From contig NZ_JABWRF020000003.1 of NCBI RefSeq assembly GCF_014268805.2, forward strand, positions 462,501-526,500: a stretch of 64,000 bases of DNA, written 5' to 3'. The notes under the pieces were generated by a model. The model did not search any database and was not told where the DNA came from. It saw nothing but the letters and a program-made list of their open reading frames with translations. This stretch comes from Pseudomonas farsensis (GTDB lineage Bacteria; Pseudomonadota; Gammaproteobacteria; Pseudomonadales; Pseudomonadaceae). The translations under genes were made by a program, and so were the position numbers. Numbering within the stretch: the stretch's first letter is position 1; every line of letters starts with the position of its first letter. Below are positions 20,426 to 30,400 of this stretch, piece by piece.

Positions 20426-21117
20426 ACGCTGACCAGGCTGAGCAGGTGGCCGCCTTGCAGGCAGAACTGGCCGTCGAGCTCGACGCCGTGGTGCCATTGT
20501 GCGGACAGGTCGGTCAGCAGGCGCAGGCGGGCATGGCCGTCGGCGGACCAGTGCAGCAGTTCTGCGTGCTCGAAGTAAAAGCGCTGGCCGGTGATCGGGT
20601 AAAGGGCCTTGAACAGGCTTTCCTTGAGTGAAAACGTCAGGGTGACCGCCAGCGCTTGCTGGCTGCGGTCCAGGCGTTCCAGCTCGGCGGGGGTGAGGAT
20701 TTCACCGGCCAGGCGTTCGGCGCGCTCTTCGCTCAGTAGCGACTCCTGGTCCAGGCCCAAGCCTGAGCCCACGCTCGCGACCACCGCCGCCGCCCAGCCT
20801 TGGCCGTGGGTGATGGAGCCATGAATGCCGCTGGGCCAGATCGGCGAGCGGTCCTCGTGGGTGGCGGGTATATAGTCGCGGCCATCAAGCAGGCGCAGGG
20901 CTTCACGGGCGCACATGCGGCCGGCCAGGTACTCGGCCTGGCGCTTGGCTACCGAGCGTTGCAGGCTGGCGCTGGGCACAATGCCGGCGCGCTGGAAATC
21001 GTCAGGTGCGAGGTTGGCCGGGTCGAAGGCACAGCTCACCAGCACCGCGCCCGGTACCGGGCGGGGCAGGGGCCAATGGGGTTGCAGGGGGGCGCAGCAG
21101 GCAGGGAGTCTGTTCAT
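20422..21117 (-). CDS. 4'-phosphopantetheinyl transferase (Sfp/EntD type)
   Basis: 231 residues, the usual length. Transfers the 4'-phosphopantetheine of CoA to a Ser of acyl- or peptidyl-carrier proteins. Motifs: SITHG (about 104-108), GLGLDQE (about 118-124; magnesium ligands Asp and Glu) and FSLKESLFKALYP (about 166-178, the W/FxxKEAxxKA signature). Pseudomonads often have one enzyme of this kind (PcpS) serving both fatty-acid and secondary metabolism; whether this is the only copy cannot be judged here. Confidence 0.9.
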   Translation of the reverse strand: MNRLPACCAPLQPHWPLPRPVPGAVLVSCAFDPANLAPDDFQRAGIVPSASLQRSVAKRQAEYLAGRMCAREALRLLDGRDYIPATHEDRSPIWPSGIHGSITHGQGWAAAVVASVGSGLGLDQESLLSEERAERLAGEILTPAELERLDRSQQALAVTLTFSLKESLFKALYPITGQRFYFEHAELLHWSADGHARLRLLTDLSAQWHHGVELDGQFCLQGGHLLSLVSV

Positions 21118-21163
21118 GGCGAGTATTGTGCCATGGTGTCTTCAACATTGGCGCAGGCTTGCT

Positions 21164-21406
21164 CCGGCCTCATCGCAGGCTGTCGCCAGCCACTCAGGCC
21201 TTGCTCAACCGCAACATTGCTGGTTGGACCCTATCTTGTGGGAAATGATAGAGAGTCGTGGCGAGCGGGCTTGTCCCGCGTTGGGCTGCGCAGCAGCCCT
21301 GAAAACCCAAGGGGCTGCTGCGCAGCCCAACGCGGGGCAAGCCCGCTCGCCACAAGGAGATATGTCTGGCGGGAACAGGCTTGCACAAAACCATAGAATC
21401 TCCCAC
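21164..21406 (+). repeat. long inverted repeat, left copy (contains a REP doublet)
   Basis: About 243 bp, near-identical in reverse complement to 25236-25481. The core 21258-21353 is itself an inverted REP pair (gtggcgagcgggcttg … caagcccgctcgccac). The flanks (GCAACATTGCTGGTTGGACC; ACAAAACCATAGAATCTCCC) match too, so the whole unit was copied. It occupies most of the 385-bp gap 21118-21502. Confidence 0.8.
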
Positions 21407-21502
21407 AGATATCCAGATCAGGCCTCGATATTGTGGATGTGCACGGTCTTTGTAGGAGCTGGCGACAGCCTGCGATGGGCTGCAACGCAGCCCCGGCTTT
21501 AC

Positions 21503-22294
21503 TCAGTCAAACGCCTTCTTGAAAAACGCCTGCATGTCTTTCCACGAGCTTTCATCGGCTGCCTTGTCATAACCGATATCCGGCCCGCCATGCCCACCAT
21601 GGCTCAAACGGTCGGCATCCGGGTTGGTGAAGCCATGCTTGGCCCCGGGAATCCCGACAAACTCATAGTCCACCTTGGCTGCATCCATCTCGGCCTTGAA
21701 CGCCGCCACCTGCTCCGCGGTGACCATGCTATCGGCCTCGCCGTGCTCAACCAGAACCTTTGCCCGTACCACGCCAGGCTTTGCCGGTGTCTTGGTCGCC
21801 AGTGCACCATGGAAGCTCACCACGCCATCGAGCTTTTCGCCCCGGCGCGCGGCATCGAGCACCACCGCGCCGCCAAAGCAGTACCCCACCGCGCCCAACT
21901 GGTGCTTGTTGGTGTTGGGCTGCAACTTGAGCAGCTCGAGCCCGGCGTCGAAGCGCCGCGCCGCTGCCGCCGGGTCTTTCATGGCCGCAGCCATGAACGC
22001 CTGGGCGTCCTGTGGGTGCTCGGTATGCTTGCCGTCGCCATACATATCGATAGCCAGCGCGTTGTAGCCAAGTGCCGCCAGGTCACGCGCGCGGCGTTTG
22101 GCGTAGTCGTTCAGCCCCCACCATTCATGCACCACGACGACGCCCGGGCGTTTGCCTTCGACCGCGTCGTCGTAGGCGTAGTAGCCGATCAGCGCAGTGC
22201 CGTTGTCATCCTGGTAGCGGATTTCGCGGGTCTGCACCGCCGCCTGGGCGAGGGCGGTACTGCACAGCAGGGCCAGGGCAAGCAGGGTACGCAT
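21503..22294 (-). CDS. dienelactone hydrolase family protein, exported
   Basis: 263 residues with an N-terminal signal peptide (about 1-18, LALALLCSTALAQA). Alpha/beta hydrolase: nucleophile Cys in GYCFGG (about 140), Asp in GEADSMV, His in AKHGFT. The Cys nucleophile is typical of the dienelactone hydrolase family. Transcribed away from oprH-phoPQ, with about 130 bp of shared control region. Substrate unknown. Confidence 0.9.
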   Translation of the reverse strand: MRTLLALALLCSTALAQAAVQTREIRYQDDNGTALIGYYAYDDAVEGKRPGVVVVHEWWGLNDYAKRRARDLAALGYNALAIDMYGDGKHTEHPQDAQAFMAAAMKDPAAAARRFDAGLELLKLQPNTNKHQLGAVGYCFGGAVVLDAARRGEKLDGVVSFHGALATKTPAKPGVVRAKVLVEHGEADSMVTAEQVAAFKAEMDAAKVDYEFVGIPGAKHGFTNPDADRLSHGGHGGPDIGYDKAADESSWKDMQAFFKKAFD

Positions 22295-22326
22295 GGGGAA
22301 ACTCCTTTTACGACGGTGGCCGCTTC

Positions 22327-22365
22327 GTTCAGCGGTTGTTCAGGCAAGGTTCAGCGGCGGTTCAG
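22327..22365 (+). promoter_or_regulatory. four tandem PhoP half-sites upstream of oprH
   Basis: GTTCAG at 22327, 22338, 22349 and 22360, each exactly 11 bp apart. PhoP binds direct hexamer repeats with this spacing (GTTTA-type in enterics). A plausible -10 (TACTCT) follows at 22376. Suggests PhoP-dependent, low-magnesium induction and autoregulation of oprH-phoPQ. Confidence 0.8.
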
Positions 22366-22426
22366 GGCGCCCTCCCTACTCTAGCTCCCAGACACAGACA
22401 AAGCATCCAACGGGAGTACCTGAACC

Positions 22427-23032
22427 ATGAAAACGCTCAATACCCTGATTGCCGCCATGGCGGTGTGCGCCGCCGGCATGACCACCGCGGCCCAGGCCGA
22501 CGACAACTTCGCCAGCCTGACCTACGGCCAGACCAGCGACAAAGTGCGCAAGTCCGGCCTGCTGCAAAACAATGCCCCCGGCCTGAACGCCGACGGCATC
22601 ATCGGCAAGGACAACACCTGGGGCGTGCGCCTGGGTCAGATGAATCAGCAGGGCCGCTACTACCTGACCTACGACAACGTGTCGGGTGACCACAGCGGTG
22701 TCAAGCTGCGCCAGGAGAACCTGCTGGGTAGCTACGACCTGTTCCTGCCCGTAGGCGATACCACCAAGTTGTTCGGCGGCGCCAGCCTGGGCGTGACCAA
22801 GCTGACCCAGGATTCCCCCGGTGCCAGCCGCGACACCGACTATGGTTACGCCGTTGGCCTGCAAGGCGGTGTCATCCAGGAACTCACCGACAATGCCTCG
22901 GTTGAGCTTGGCTACCGTTACCTGCGCAGCAACGCCAGCACCGAAATCGGCGAGCATGGCGGGCCGAAAGACGGCACCCTGCGCCTGACCAGCAGCGCGC
23001 AGACGTACCTTGCGGCCACCTACAAGTTCTGA
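22427..23032 (+). CDS. oprH: outer membrane protein OprH
   Basis: 201 residues. Signal peptide about 1-24 (ending TTAAQA), then a small beta-barrel pattern with alternating aromatic segments and C-terminal Phe (TYLAATYKF). Small slender barrel that stabilises LPS under low magnesium in P. aeruginosa. Placed directly upstream of phoP, as in other Pseudomonas. Confidence 0.9.
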   Translation: MKTLNTLIAAMAVCAAGMTTAAQADDNFASLTYGQTSDKVRKSGLLQNNAPGLNADGIIGKDNTWGVRLGQMNQQGRYYLTYDNVSGDHSGVKLRQENLLGSYDLFLPVGDTTKLFGGASLGVTKLTQDSPGASRDTDYGYAVGLQGGVIQELTDNASVELGYRYLRSNASTEIGEHGGPKDGTLRLTSSAQTYLAATYKF

Positions 23033-23118
23033 AGCAGGTGCACCGGCAAGCCGGCACATAGGGATGATGTCGCTTCGCTGTTATCCTGTGCCGGCCCCGC
23101 ACAAACAAGGAGAGCTGC

Positions 23119-23796
23119 ATGAAACTGCTGGTGGTCGAGGACGAAGCGCTGCTGCGTCATCACCTGTTCACCCGTCTGGGCGAAGGCGGGCATGTGGTGC
23201 AGGCGGTGGCCAACGCCGAGGAGGCGCTGTACCAGGCCGAGCAGTACAACCATGACCTGGCGGTGATCGACCTGGGCCTGCCGGGCATGAGCGGGTTGGA
23301 CCTGATTCGCCAGTTGCGCAGCCTTGGCCAAACCTTCCCCATCCTTATTCTCACCGCCCGCGGCAACTGGCAGGACAAGGTCGAAGGCCTGGCCGCCGGC
23401 GCCGACGACTATGTAGTCAAGCCGTTTCAGTTCGAAGAGCTCGAAGCCCGGCTCAATGCGCTGCTGCGCCGCGCCAGCGGTTTTACCCAGTCGACCATCG
23501 CTGCCGGCCCGCTGCTGCTTGACCTCAACCGCAAGCAGGCCAGCCTGGATGACACGCCGCTGGCGCTGACCGCCTACGAATACCGCATCCTTGAGTACCT
23601 CATGCGCCATCACCAGCAGGTGGTGGCCAAGGAGCGCCTGATGGAGCAGCTGTACCCCGGCGACGAGGAGCGCGACCCCAACGTCATCGAGGTGCTGGTG
23701 GGCCGCCTGCGGCGCAAGCTTGAGGGCGACAACGGCTTCAAACCCATCGACACCGTACGCGGGCTGGGTTACCTGTTCACCGAGCGCTGCCGTTGA
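23119..23796 (+). CDS. phoP: response regulator PhoP
   Basis: 225 residues. Receiver domain with Asp51 (VIDLGLPGMSG) and Lys near 101 (VVKPFQFEE); winged helix about 125-222 (LTAYEYRILEYLMRHHQQV; NVIEVLVGRLRRK). Controls magnesium-limitation and cationic peptide responses with PhoQ. RBS AAGGAGAGC sits a few bases before the ATG. The stop overlaps the TTG start of phoQ. Confidence 0.95.
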   Translation: MKLLVVEDEALLRHHLFTRLGEGGHVVQAVANAEEALYQAEQYNHDLAVIDLGLPGMSGLDLIRQLRSLGQTFPILILTARGNWQDKVEGLAAGADDYVVKPFQFEELEARLNALLRRASGFTQSTIAAGPLLLDLNRKQASLDDTPLALTAYEYRILEYLMRHHQQVVAKERLMEQLYPGDEERDPNVIEVLVGRLRRKLEGDNGFKPIDTVRGLGYLFTERCR

Positions 23797-25127
23797 TTCG
23801 TTCGCTGCGCGTACGCCTGATGCTGGCAGCGGCGCTGTTGGCGCTGCTGTTCATGCTGGCGCTGCTGCCGGCGTTGCAGAAGGCGTTCAGCCTGGCGTTG
23901 CAGGAGTCCATCGAGCAGCGCCTGGCCTCGGATGTCACGACCTTGATTTCTGCCGCGCGCATCGAGGATGGCCGCCTGCAAATGCCGGCGCTGCTGCCCG
24001 ACGAGCGCTACAACCTGCCGTACACCGGGCTGCTCGGCTACATTTTCGACCGCCAGGGCACGCTGGTCTGGCAATCCCGCGCGACCCGCAACCGCCACAT
24101 CAACTACAGCCCGCGCTATGACGGGCGTGGCAATGAGTTCGCGCGCATCGAGCAAGAAGGCAACGAAGAGTTTTTCGTCTATGACGTCGAGGTCAAGCTG
24201 CTGGGGGGCAAGAGCGCGGCTTACAGCATCGTCGCCCTGCAACCGGTGCGCGAGTACCAGCACACCCTTGATGGCCTGCGCGAAAAACTCTACCTGGGTT
24301 TTGGCGCAGCGCTGCTGGCACTGATGGCGCTGCTGTGGGCCGGCCTGACCTGGGGCCTGCGTTCGTTGCGCAGGCTCAGCGTAGAGCTTGACCAGGTCGA
24401 GGCTGGTGCCCGTGACGGCCTCAGCCGCGAGCACCCGCGTGAGCTGCTGCGCCTGACCGGCTCGTTGAACCGCTTGCTGCATAGCGAGCGCGAACAGCGC
24501 CAGCGCTACCGCGACTCGCTCGACGACCTGGCCCACAGCCTGAAAACCCCGCTGGCGGTGTTGCAGGGGGTTGGCGAGAGCATGCCGCAGGGCAGCCAGG
24601 CGCAGGTGCTGCAAAGCCAGATCGAGCGCATGAGTCAGCAGATCGACTACCAGTTGCAGCGCGCCAGCCTGCGCAAGAGCGGGCTGGTGCGCCACCAGGT
24701 GCAACTCGTGCCGCTGCTCGACAGCCTGTGCAGCACGCTGGCCAAGGTCTACCGCGACAAGCGCGTCGAGGTCAGCCTGGATATCCCGGCCCAGGCGTGT
24801 GTGCCGGTGGAGCAGGGCGCCTTGCTCGAACTGCTCGGCAACCTGCTGGAGAACGCCTACCGGCTGTGCCTGGGGCAGGTGCGGGTGAGCCTGCGCGAAA
24901 CGCCGGGGCTGCTGGAGTTGTGCATCGAGGATGACGGCCCGGGTGTGCCGCCGGATCAGCGCGAGCGCATTCTGGAGCGCGGAGAGCGGCTGGATAGCCA
25001 GCATCCGGGGCAGGGCATTGGGCTGGCGGTAGTCAAGGACATCATTGATAGCTACGACGCAGAGTTGCAGCTCGATGATTCGGCGCTCGGTGGGGCGATG
25101 TTCCGGATTGTGTTTCGCTTGGATTGA
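23793..25127 (+). CDS. phoQ: sensor kinase PhoQ
   Basis: 444 residues using a TTG start that overlaps the phoP stop (TTGA). Two membrane segments (about 5-27 and 168-190) surround a periplasmic domain rich in acidic residues. HAMP follows, then HisKA with His248 (DLAHSLKTPLAVL) and an HATPase_c domain (LLGNLLENAYRL; DDGPGVPP; GQGIGLAVV). The HisKA form AHSLKTP is that of PhoQ rather than the commoner SHELRTP. Confidence 0.93.
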   Translation: MIRSLRVRLMLAAALLALLFMLALLPALQKAFSLALQESIEQRLASDVTTLISAARIEDGRLQMPALLPDERYNLPYTGLLGYIFDRQGTLVWQSRATRNRHINYSPRYDGRGNEFARIEQEGNEEFFVYDVEVKLLGGKSAAYSIVALQPVREYQHTLDGLREKLYLGFGAALLALMALLWAGLTWGLRSLRRLSVELDQVEAGARDGLSREHPRELLRLTGSLNRLLHSEREQRQRYRDSLDDLAHSLKTPLAVLQGVGESMPQGSQAQVLQSQIERMSQQIDYQLQRASLRKSGLVRHQVQLVPLLDSLCSTLAKVYRDKRVEVSLDIPAQACVPVEQGALLELLGNLLENAYRLCLGQVRVSLRETPGLLELCIEDDGPGVPPDQRERILERGERLDSQHPGQGIGLAVVKDIIDSYDAELQLDDSALGGAMFRIVFRLD

Positions 25128-25235
25128 GGCCGAGCACCCCTCGCAGGCGGGCATCTCTGTGCCGGCTGGGCGCGGTTTGCGTAGGAGATCATCCAGCCCT
25201 GCAGGGCTGCGCTGTCGCGCAGAGAACTGGGCACC

Positions 25236-25481
25236 GTGGGAGATTCTATGGTTTTGTACAACCCTGTTTTCGCCAGACATATCTCCTTGTGGCGAGCGGG
25301 CTTGCCCCGCGTTGGGCTGCGCAGCAGCCCCTTGGGTTTTCAGGGCTGCTGCGCAGCCCAACGCGGGACAAGCCCGCTCGCCACGGCTCTCTATCATTTT
25401 CCATAGGATTGGGTCCAACCAGCAATGTTGCGGTTGCGCATGGCCTCTGTGGGAGCTGGCGATAGCCTGCGATGAGGCCGG
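25236..25481 (-). repeat. long inverted repeat, right copy
   Basis: About 246 bp, reverse complement of 21164-21406 with scattered differences; core REP doublet 25292-25386. The two copies face each other across 3.8 kb carrying the dienelactone hydrolase, oprH, phoP and phoQ. Confidence 0.8.
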
Positions 25482-25642
25482 TGCAGGTTTGCTGATACCT
25501 GTGGTTCTTTGCTGTGGTTTTGAGGTGTTTACGCGTATTCATTTGTGATGCCGACGCTTAGTCCCCCAGCCATTTTGAGTGAGGCGCCCATTTAAGGGTC
25601 GCACGCCCCATCGCGGCACAAGACCGCTCCCACAGCGGCCAG

Positions 25643-25697
25643 GGCGGATTCCCGCCACCCCCTCTGTACGAAACCCGCCACCGGGCGGAAATCCGCC
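25643..25697. promoter_or_regulatory. two palindromes upstream of the dctA promoter, candidate enhancer sites
   Basis: GGCGGATTCCCGCC (25643-25656, one mismatch) and GGCGGAAATCCGCC (25684-25697, perfect) are 41 bp apart, about four helical turns. They sit 80-135 bp upstream of the sigma54 promoter, as expected for an activator such as DctD. No regulator gene is adjacent. The remainder of the 800-bp gap 25128-25931 contains the repeat copy and no gene. Confidence 0.55.
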
Positions 25698-25776
25698 AGC
25701 CGAACCCCCGCCTCGCGCCCTGTCCCAGGGCAAAAATATCCCGTAAACATTGGCTTTGCACCGCCGTCGGGCATTT

Positions 25777-25792
25777 TGGCATCGCCCTTGCT
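25777..25792 (+). promoter_or_regulatory. sigma54 promoter of dctA
   Basis: TGGCAT-N5-TTGCT, a close match to the -24/-12 consensus TGGCAC-N5-TTGCW. It lies about 140 bp upstream of the dctA ATG. Confidence 0.8.
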
Positions 25793-25931
25793 AAGTGTTC
25801 ATCAGAGACCGGGCAGACGCCTGCCAGGCTGCTCGAAAACAATGACAAATCCCTCCAGGTGCAGGAGGGTTCGCGATTCAGGTGCCCACATCCTTGAAGG
25901 GATGCGCCGGCACACTTGAGGAAACTAAGCC

Positions 25932-27254
25932 ATGACGACTCGTCAGCCGCTGTACAAATCGCTGTATGTCCAGGTGATCGTCGCGATCACCATCGGTATC
26001 CTGCTTGGCCACTACTACCCCGAAACCGGCGTCGCCCTCAAACCACTGGGTGATGGTTTCGTAAAACTGATCAAGATGGTCATCGCCCCGATCATCTTCT
26101 GTACCGTGGTCAGCGGCATCGCTGGCATGCAAAGCATGAAGTCGGTCGGCAAGACCGGCGGTTACGCGCTGCTGTACTTCGAGATCGTCTCCACCGTCGC
26201 ACTGATCATCGGCCTGGTCGTGGTCAACGTGGTCCAGCCGGGCGCCGGCATGCACGTCGACGTCAGCACCCTGAACGCCAGCAGCGTGGCCGCCTACGCC
26301 GCCGCCGGCGCGCAGCAGACCACCGTCGGTTTCCTGCTCAACGTCATCCCTAACACCGTTGTCGGTGCCTTCGCCAACGGCGACATCCTGCAAGTGCTGA
26401 TGTTCTCCGTGCTGTTCGGCTTCGCCCTGCACCGCCTGGGCAGCTACGGCAAGCCGGTGCTGGACATGATTGACCGCTTCGCCCATGTCATGTTCAACAT
26501 CATCAATATGATCATGAAGCTGGCGCCGGTCGGTGCCTTCGGTGCCATGGCCTTCACCATCGGCCAGTACGGCGTGGGTTCGCTGGTACAGCTGGGCTAC
26601 CTGATGGCCTGCTTCTACATCACCTGCCTGCTGTTCATCCTCGTGGTACTGGGCGGTATCTGCCGCGCCCACGGCTTCAGCGTCCTCAAGCTGATCCGCT
26701 ACATCCGTGAAGAACTGCTGATCGTGCTGGGCACCTCGTCCTCCGAGTCGGCCCTGCCACGCATGCTGGCCAAGATGGAGCGCCTGGGCGCGAAGAAATC
26801 GGTGGTTGGCCTGGTTATCCCGACTGGCTACTCGTTCAACCTCGACGGCACCTCGATCTACCTGACCATGGCTGCGGTGTTCATCGCCCAGGCCACCGAC
26901 ACCACCATGGACATCACCCACCAGATCACCCTGCTGCTGGTGCTGCTGGTTGCGTCCAAAGGCGCTGCCGGTGTTACCGGTTCGGGCTTCATCGTGCTGG
27001 CTGCCACCCTGTCCGCCGTCGGCCACCTGCCGGTTGCAGGTCTGGCGCTGATCCTCGGCATCGACCGCTTCATGTCCGAAGCCCGCGCCCTGACCAACCT
27101 GATCGGCAACGCTGTTGCCACCGTGGTTGTCGCCAAGTGGGTCAAGGAACTGGACACCGACGTGCTGCAGGCTGAGCTGGCCTCCGGTGGTGCCCCGCTG
27201 ATCGACACCCGCCCGACCGACGACCTCGGCGTAGCGGAAGGCCCGGCGCGCTGA
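25932..27254 (+). CDS. dctA: C4-dicarboxylate transporter
   Basis: 440 residues, inner-membrane sodium- or proton-coupled symporter for succinate, fumarate and malate. The DAACS family is recognised by the first helix region (VIVAITIGILLGHYYPE), the serine-rich loop GTSSSESALPRM (about 265-276) and the transport signature (PTGYSFNLDGTSIYLTM, about 297-313). About eight membrane helices. Control by a sigma54 promoter is visible upstream; an intrinsic terminator follows. Confidence 0.96.
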   Translation: MTTRQPLYKSLYVQVIVAITIGILLGHYYPETGVALKPLGDGFVKLIKMVIAPIIFCTVVSGIAGMQSMKSVGKTGGYALLYFEIVSTVALIIGLVVVNVVQPGAGMHVDVSTLNASSVAAYAAAGAQQTTVGFLLNVIPNTVVGAFANGDILQVLMFSVLFGFALHRLGSYGKPVLDMIDRFAHVMFNIINMIMKLAPVGAFGAMAFTIGQYGVGSLVQLGYLMACFYITCLLFILVVLGGICRAHGFSVLKLIRYIREELLIVLGTSSSESALPRMLAKMERLGAKKSVVGLVIPTGYSFNLDGTSIYLTMAAVFIAQATDTTMDITHQITLLLVLLVASKGAAGVTGSGFIVLAATLSAVGHLPVAGLALILGIDRFMSEARALTNLIGNAVATVVVAKWVKELDTDVLQAELASGGAPLIDTRPTDDLGVAEGPAR

Positions 27255-27272
27255 TAGCGCAGCGGTAACCTG

Positions 27273-27302
27273 AAAAAACCCATCTTCGGATGGGTTTTTT
27301 TG
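27273..27302 (+). terminator. dctA terminator
   Basis: aaaacccatc-ttcg-gatgggtttttt, a perfect stem with UUCG-type loop and T run, 18 bp after the stop. Confidence 0.92.
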
Positions 27303-27439
27303 TGCCTCCCCGACCGGCGCAACGTTCTTTTGGCGCCAATTTAGTGTTAAATAGCCATCACCTTTTATTGCCTGGGTTTTACGGACCGGCCAGGCGTTGA
27401 GTACACGGATGTTCACGGTCTATTCAGGAATGTAGTGCA

Positions 27440-30400
27440 ATGCCCAGCCCCACCGGATACACCTCGGCTCGCAGTGTTTCGCTGTCGGGCAACAACCTCA
27501 TCGATAGTCTGCTTGCCGGCTCGGCCTGGGATACCTCTTCGTATTTCACCGGCGGCACCACGCCCCTGACCTACAGCTTCGTCACCCCGAACGTGTCGAT
27601 GTTCGCCACCCGCTATACCGACAGCAACGAGTACCGCGCCGCGTATTCGCTGACCGCCGCGCAGAAAACCGCCGTGACCGGTGCGCTGGCGGCGTGGTCT
27701 GCCGTGGCCGACATCAAGTTCACCCTGGTTGCCGAGTCGCGCAGCAACGTGGGTGACTTGCGCTTTGGCGGTTACAGCAAGATGGATGAAGATGCCGCTG
27801 CGTGGGCCTACTACCCAGCCAACAACCCGAGTGCGGGCGATGTCTGGATCGGCAAGCACACCAACCAGGCCAATCCGCTGCCGGGCTCGTACGACTACAT
27901 GACCTTCATGCACGAGATCGGTCATGCCTTGGGCCTGAAGCATCCGTTCAGCGCCTCTGCCAGCAACTCGGCCGTGTTGCCGACAGAGCTGGATGACGTG
28001 CGCGTCACCTTGATGAGCTACCAGAACCTGTATTTCACCGACAACACGCTCAGGGCCTACGTCGAGCCAACCACGCCGATGCTGCTGGATATTCTGGTGA
28101 TGCAGCGCCTGTACGGCGCCAACATGAAGTGGCACAGCGGCGACGATACCTACAGCTTCAAGCCCGGCCAGGTGGTGTTCCAGACGTTGTGGGACGCAGG
28201 CGGCACCGACACCATCGATGCCAGCAACCAGCGCACAGGCGTGAAGTTGGACTTGAATGAAGGGGCTTACAGCAACATCGGCGCGTTGTTCTATGACTAC
28301 AACCTCGGGGCCTATGTCAACGACGGCCTGGCCATCGCCTACGGCGCCAAGATCGAAAACGCCACCGGTTCCGCCTTCGCCGACACCTTGATCGGCAACG
28401 ACCTGGACAACGTGCTCGACGGCCGTGGCGGCGCCGACATCATGCGCGGCGGCCTGGGCAACGACACCTACATCGTCGACAACGCAGGCGACGTGGTCGT
28501 CGAAGACAGCACCCTGGCCAGCGAGATCGACACCGTGATGGCGTCGATCAGCTACACCTTGGGCGACAACCTGGAAAACCTCACCCTGACCGGCCGCGCA
28601 GCGATCAACGCCACCGGCAACGCGCTGAACAACGTGCTGATCGGCAACGCCGGCAACAACGTACTGGACGGCGGCGCTGGCGCCGACAAGATGAGCGGCG
28701 GTGCCGGCAACGACACCTACGTGGTCGACAACGCAGGCGATGAGGTGATCGAAGGCGTCAACGCGGGTATCGACACCGTGCGCGCCTCGCTGAGCTGGGC
28801 GCTTGGCGCCAACCTGGAAAACCTCGAACTCACCGGCAGTGCCAACCTCAATGGCACCGGTAACGCCCTGGCCAACGTGCTGACCGGCAATGCCGGCAAC
28901 AACGTGCTCGATGGCGGGCTGGGCGCGGACCGCATGATCGGCGGCCTGGGTGATGACACGTATTACGTTGATAACATCCGGGACGTGGTGGTGGAACTGG
29001 CTGGCGAAGGCCGCGACCTGGTGCGCAGCTCGATCACCTACGTGCTCACCGCCAACGTCGAAGACGGCGAGCTGCTCGGCACGGCCAACCTGAACCTGAC
29101 CGGCAATGCCGGCGACAACGTGCTGACCGGCAACGCCGGCAACAACATCCTCAAGGGCGAGGGCGGGCGCGACACGCTCATCGGCGGCCTGGGCAACGAC
29201 ACCTACTACGTCGACAGCAGCGATGACGTGATCATCGAAACCAGCACCCTGGCCAGCGAAATCGACAGCGTGTTCGCCTCGGTCAGCTGGACCCTGGGTG
29301 ACAACCTGGAAAACCTCACCCTGCTCGGCGCGGCCCACCTTGACGCCATCGGCAACGCGCTGGACAACCGCCTGACCGGCAACAGCGGCAACAACCTGCT
29401 CGATGGCGGCGCTGGCGCTGACATCATGAGCGGCGGGGCCGGCAACGACACCTACATCGTCGACAATATTGGCGACCAGACCCTCGAAGCGGCCAACGGC
29501 GGTATCGACACCGTGCGCGCCTCGCTGGACTGGACCCTGGCCGCCAACGTCGAAAACCTGGTGCTGACCGGCAACGGCAACTTGCGCGGCACCGGCAATG
29601 CGCAGGCGAACGTGCTGATTGGCAACAGTGGTGACAACCAATTGTTCGGCGGCGCCGGCAATGACCGCCTCGAAGGCGGCGCGGGCGACGACCTGCTCGA
29701 TGGCGGCGTGGGTATCGACACCATGATCGGCGGCCTGGGCAATGACATCTATTACGTCGATAACGTGCGCGATGTGGTGACCGAAGCCTTTAACGAAGGC
29801 CGCGACCTGGTGCGCGCCTCGATCAGCTACGTGCTGGCCGATAACATCGAAGAGGGCGAGCTGCTCGGCAAGGCCAACCTCAACCTGACTGGCAACTCAC
29901 TGAACAACATCCTCACCGGCAACGACGGCGCCAACGTGCTGCGGGGCGGTGGCGGGGTGAACACGTTGATCGGCGGGCTGGGCAACGACACCTACTACGT
30001 CGACAACGTAGATGACGTGATCGTCGAGGCTGGCACCTCGCCCAAGGAAATCGACAACGTATTTGCCTCGGTCAGCTGGGCCTTGGGCGACAACCTCGAA
30101 AACCTCACCCTGACCGGCGCTGGCAACCTCAATGGCACCGGCAATGCGTTGAACAACCGCATCACCGGCAACGACGGCGACAACGTGCTGGACGGCGGGG
30201 CGGGCGTCGATACTCTGATCGGCGGCAAGGGCAATGACACCTATGTGGTGGACGATGTGCGCGACGTGCTGATCGAAGGCGTCAACGCCGGCATCGACAC
30301 CGTGCGCGCCTCGGTCAACTGGACCTTGGCAGCCAACTTCGAAAACCTGGTGCTGACCGGCACCGATAACCTCAACGGCACCGGTAACGCTGCGGCCAAC

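Noticed and set aside
21164..21406. Insertion sequence with terminal repeats
   Set aside because: No transposase and no target duplication; the unit is a REP doublet with extended flanks.
27413..29641. 742-codon minus-strand frame
   Set aside because: Antisense to the repetitive RTX gene; its repeats only mirror those of the real protein.
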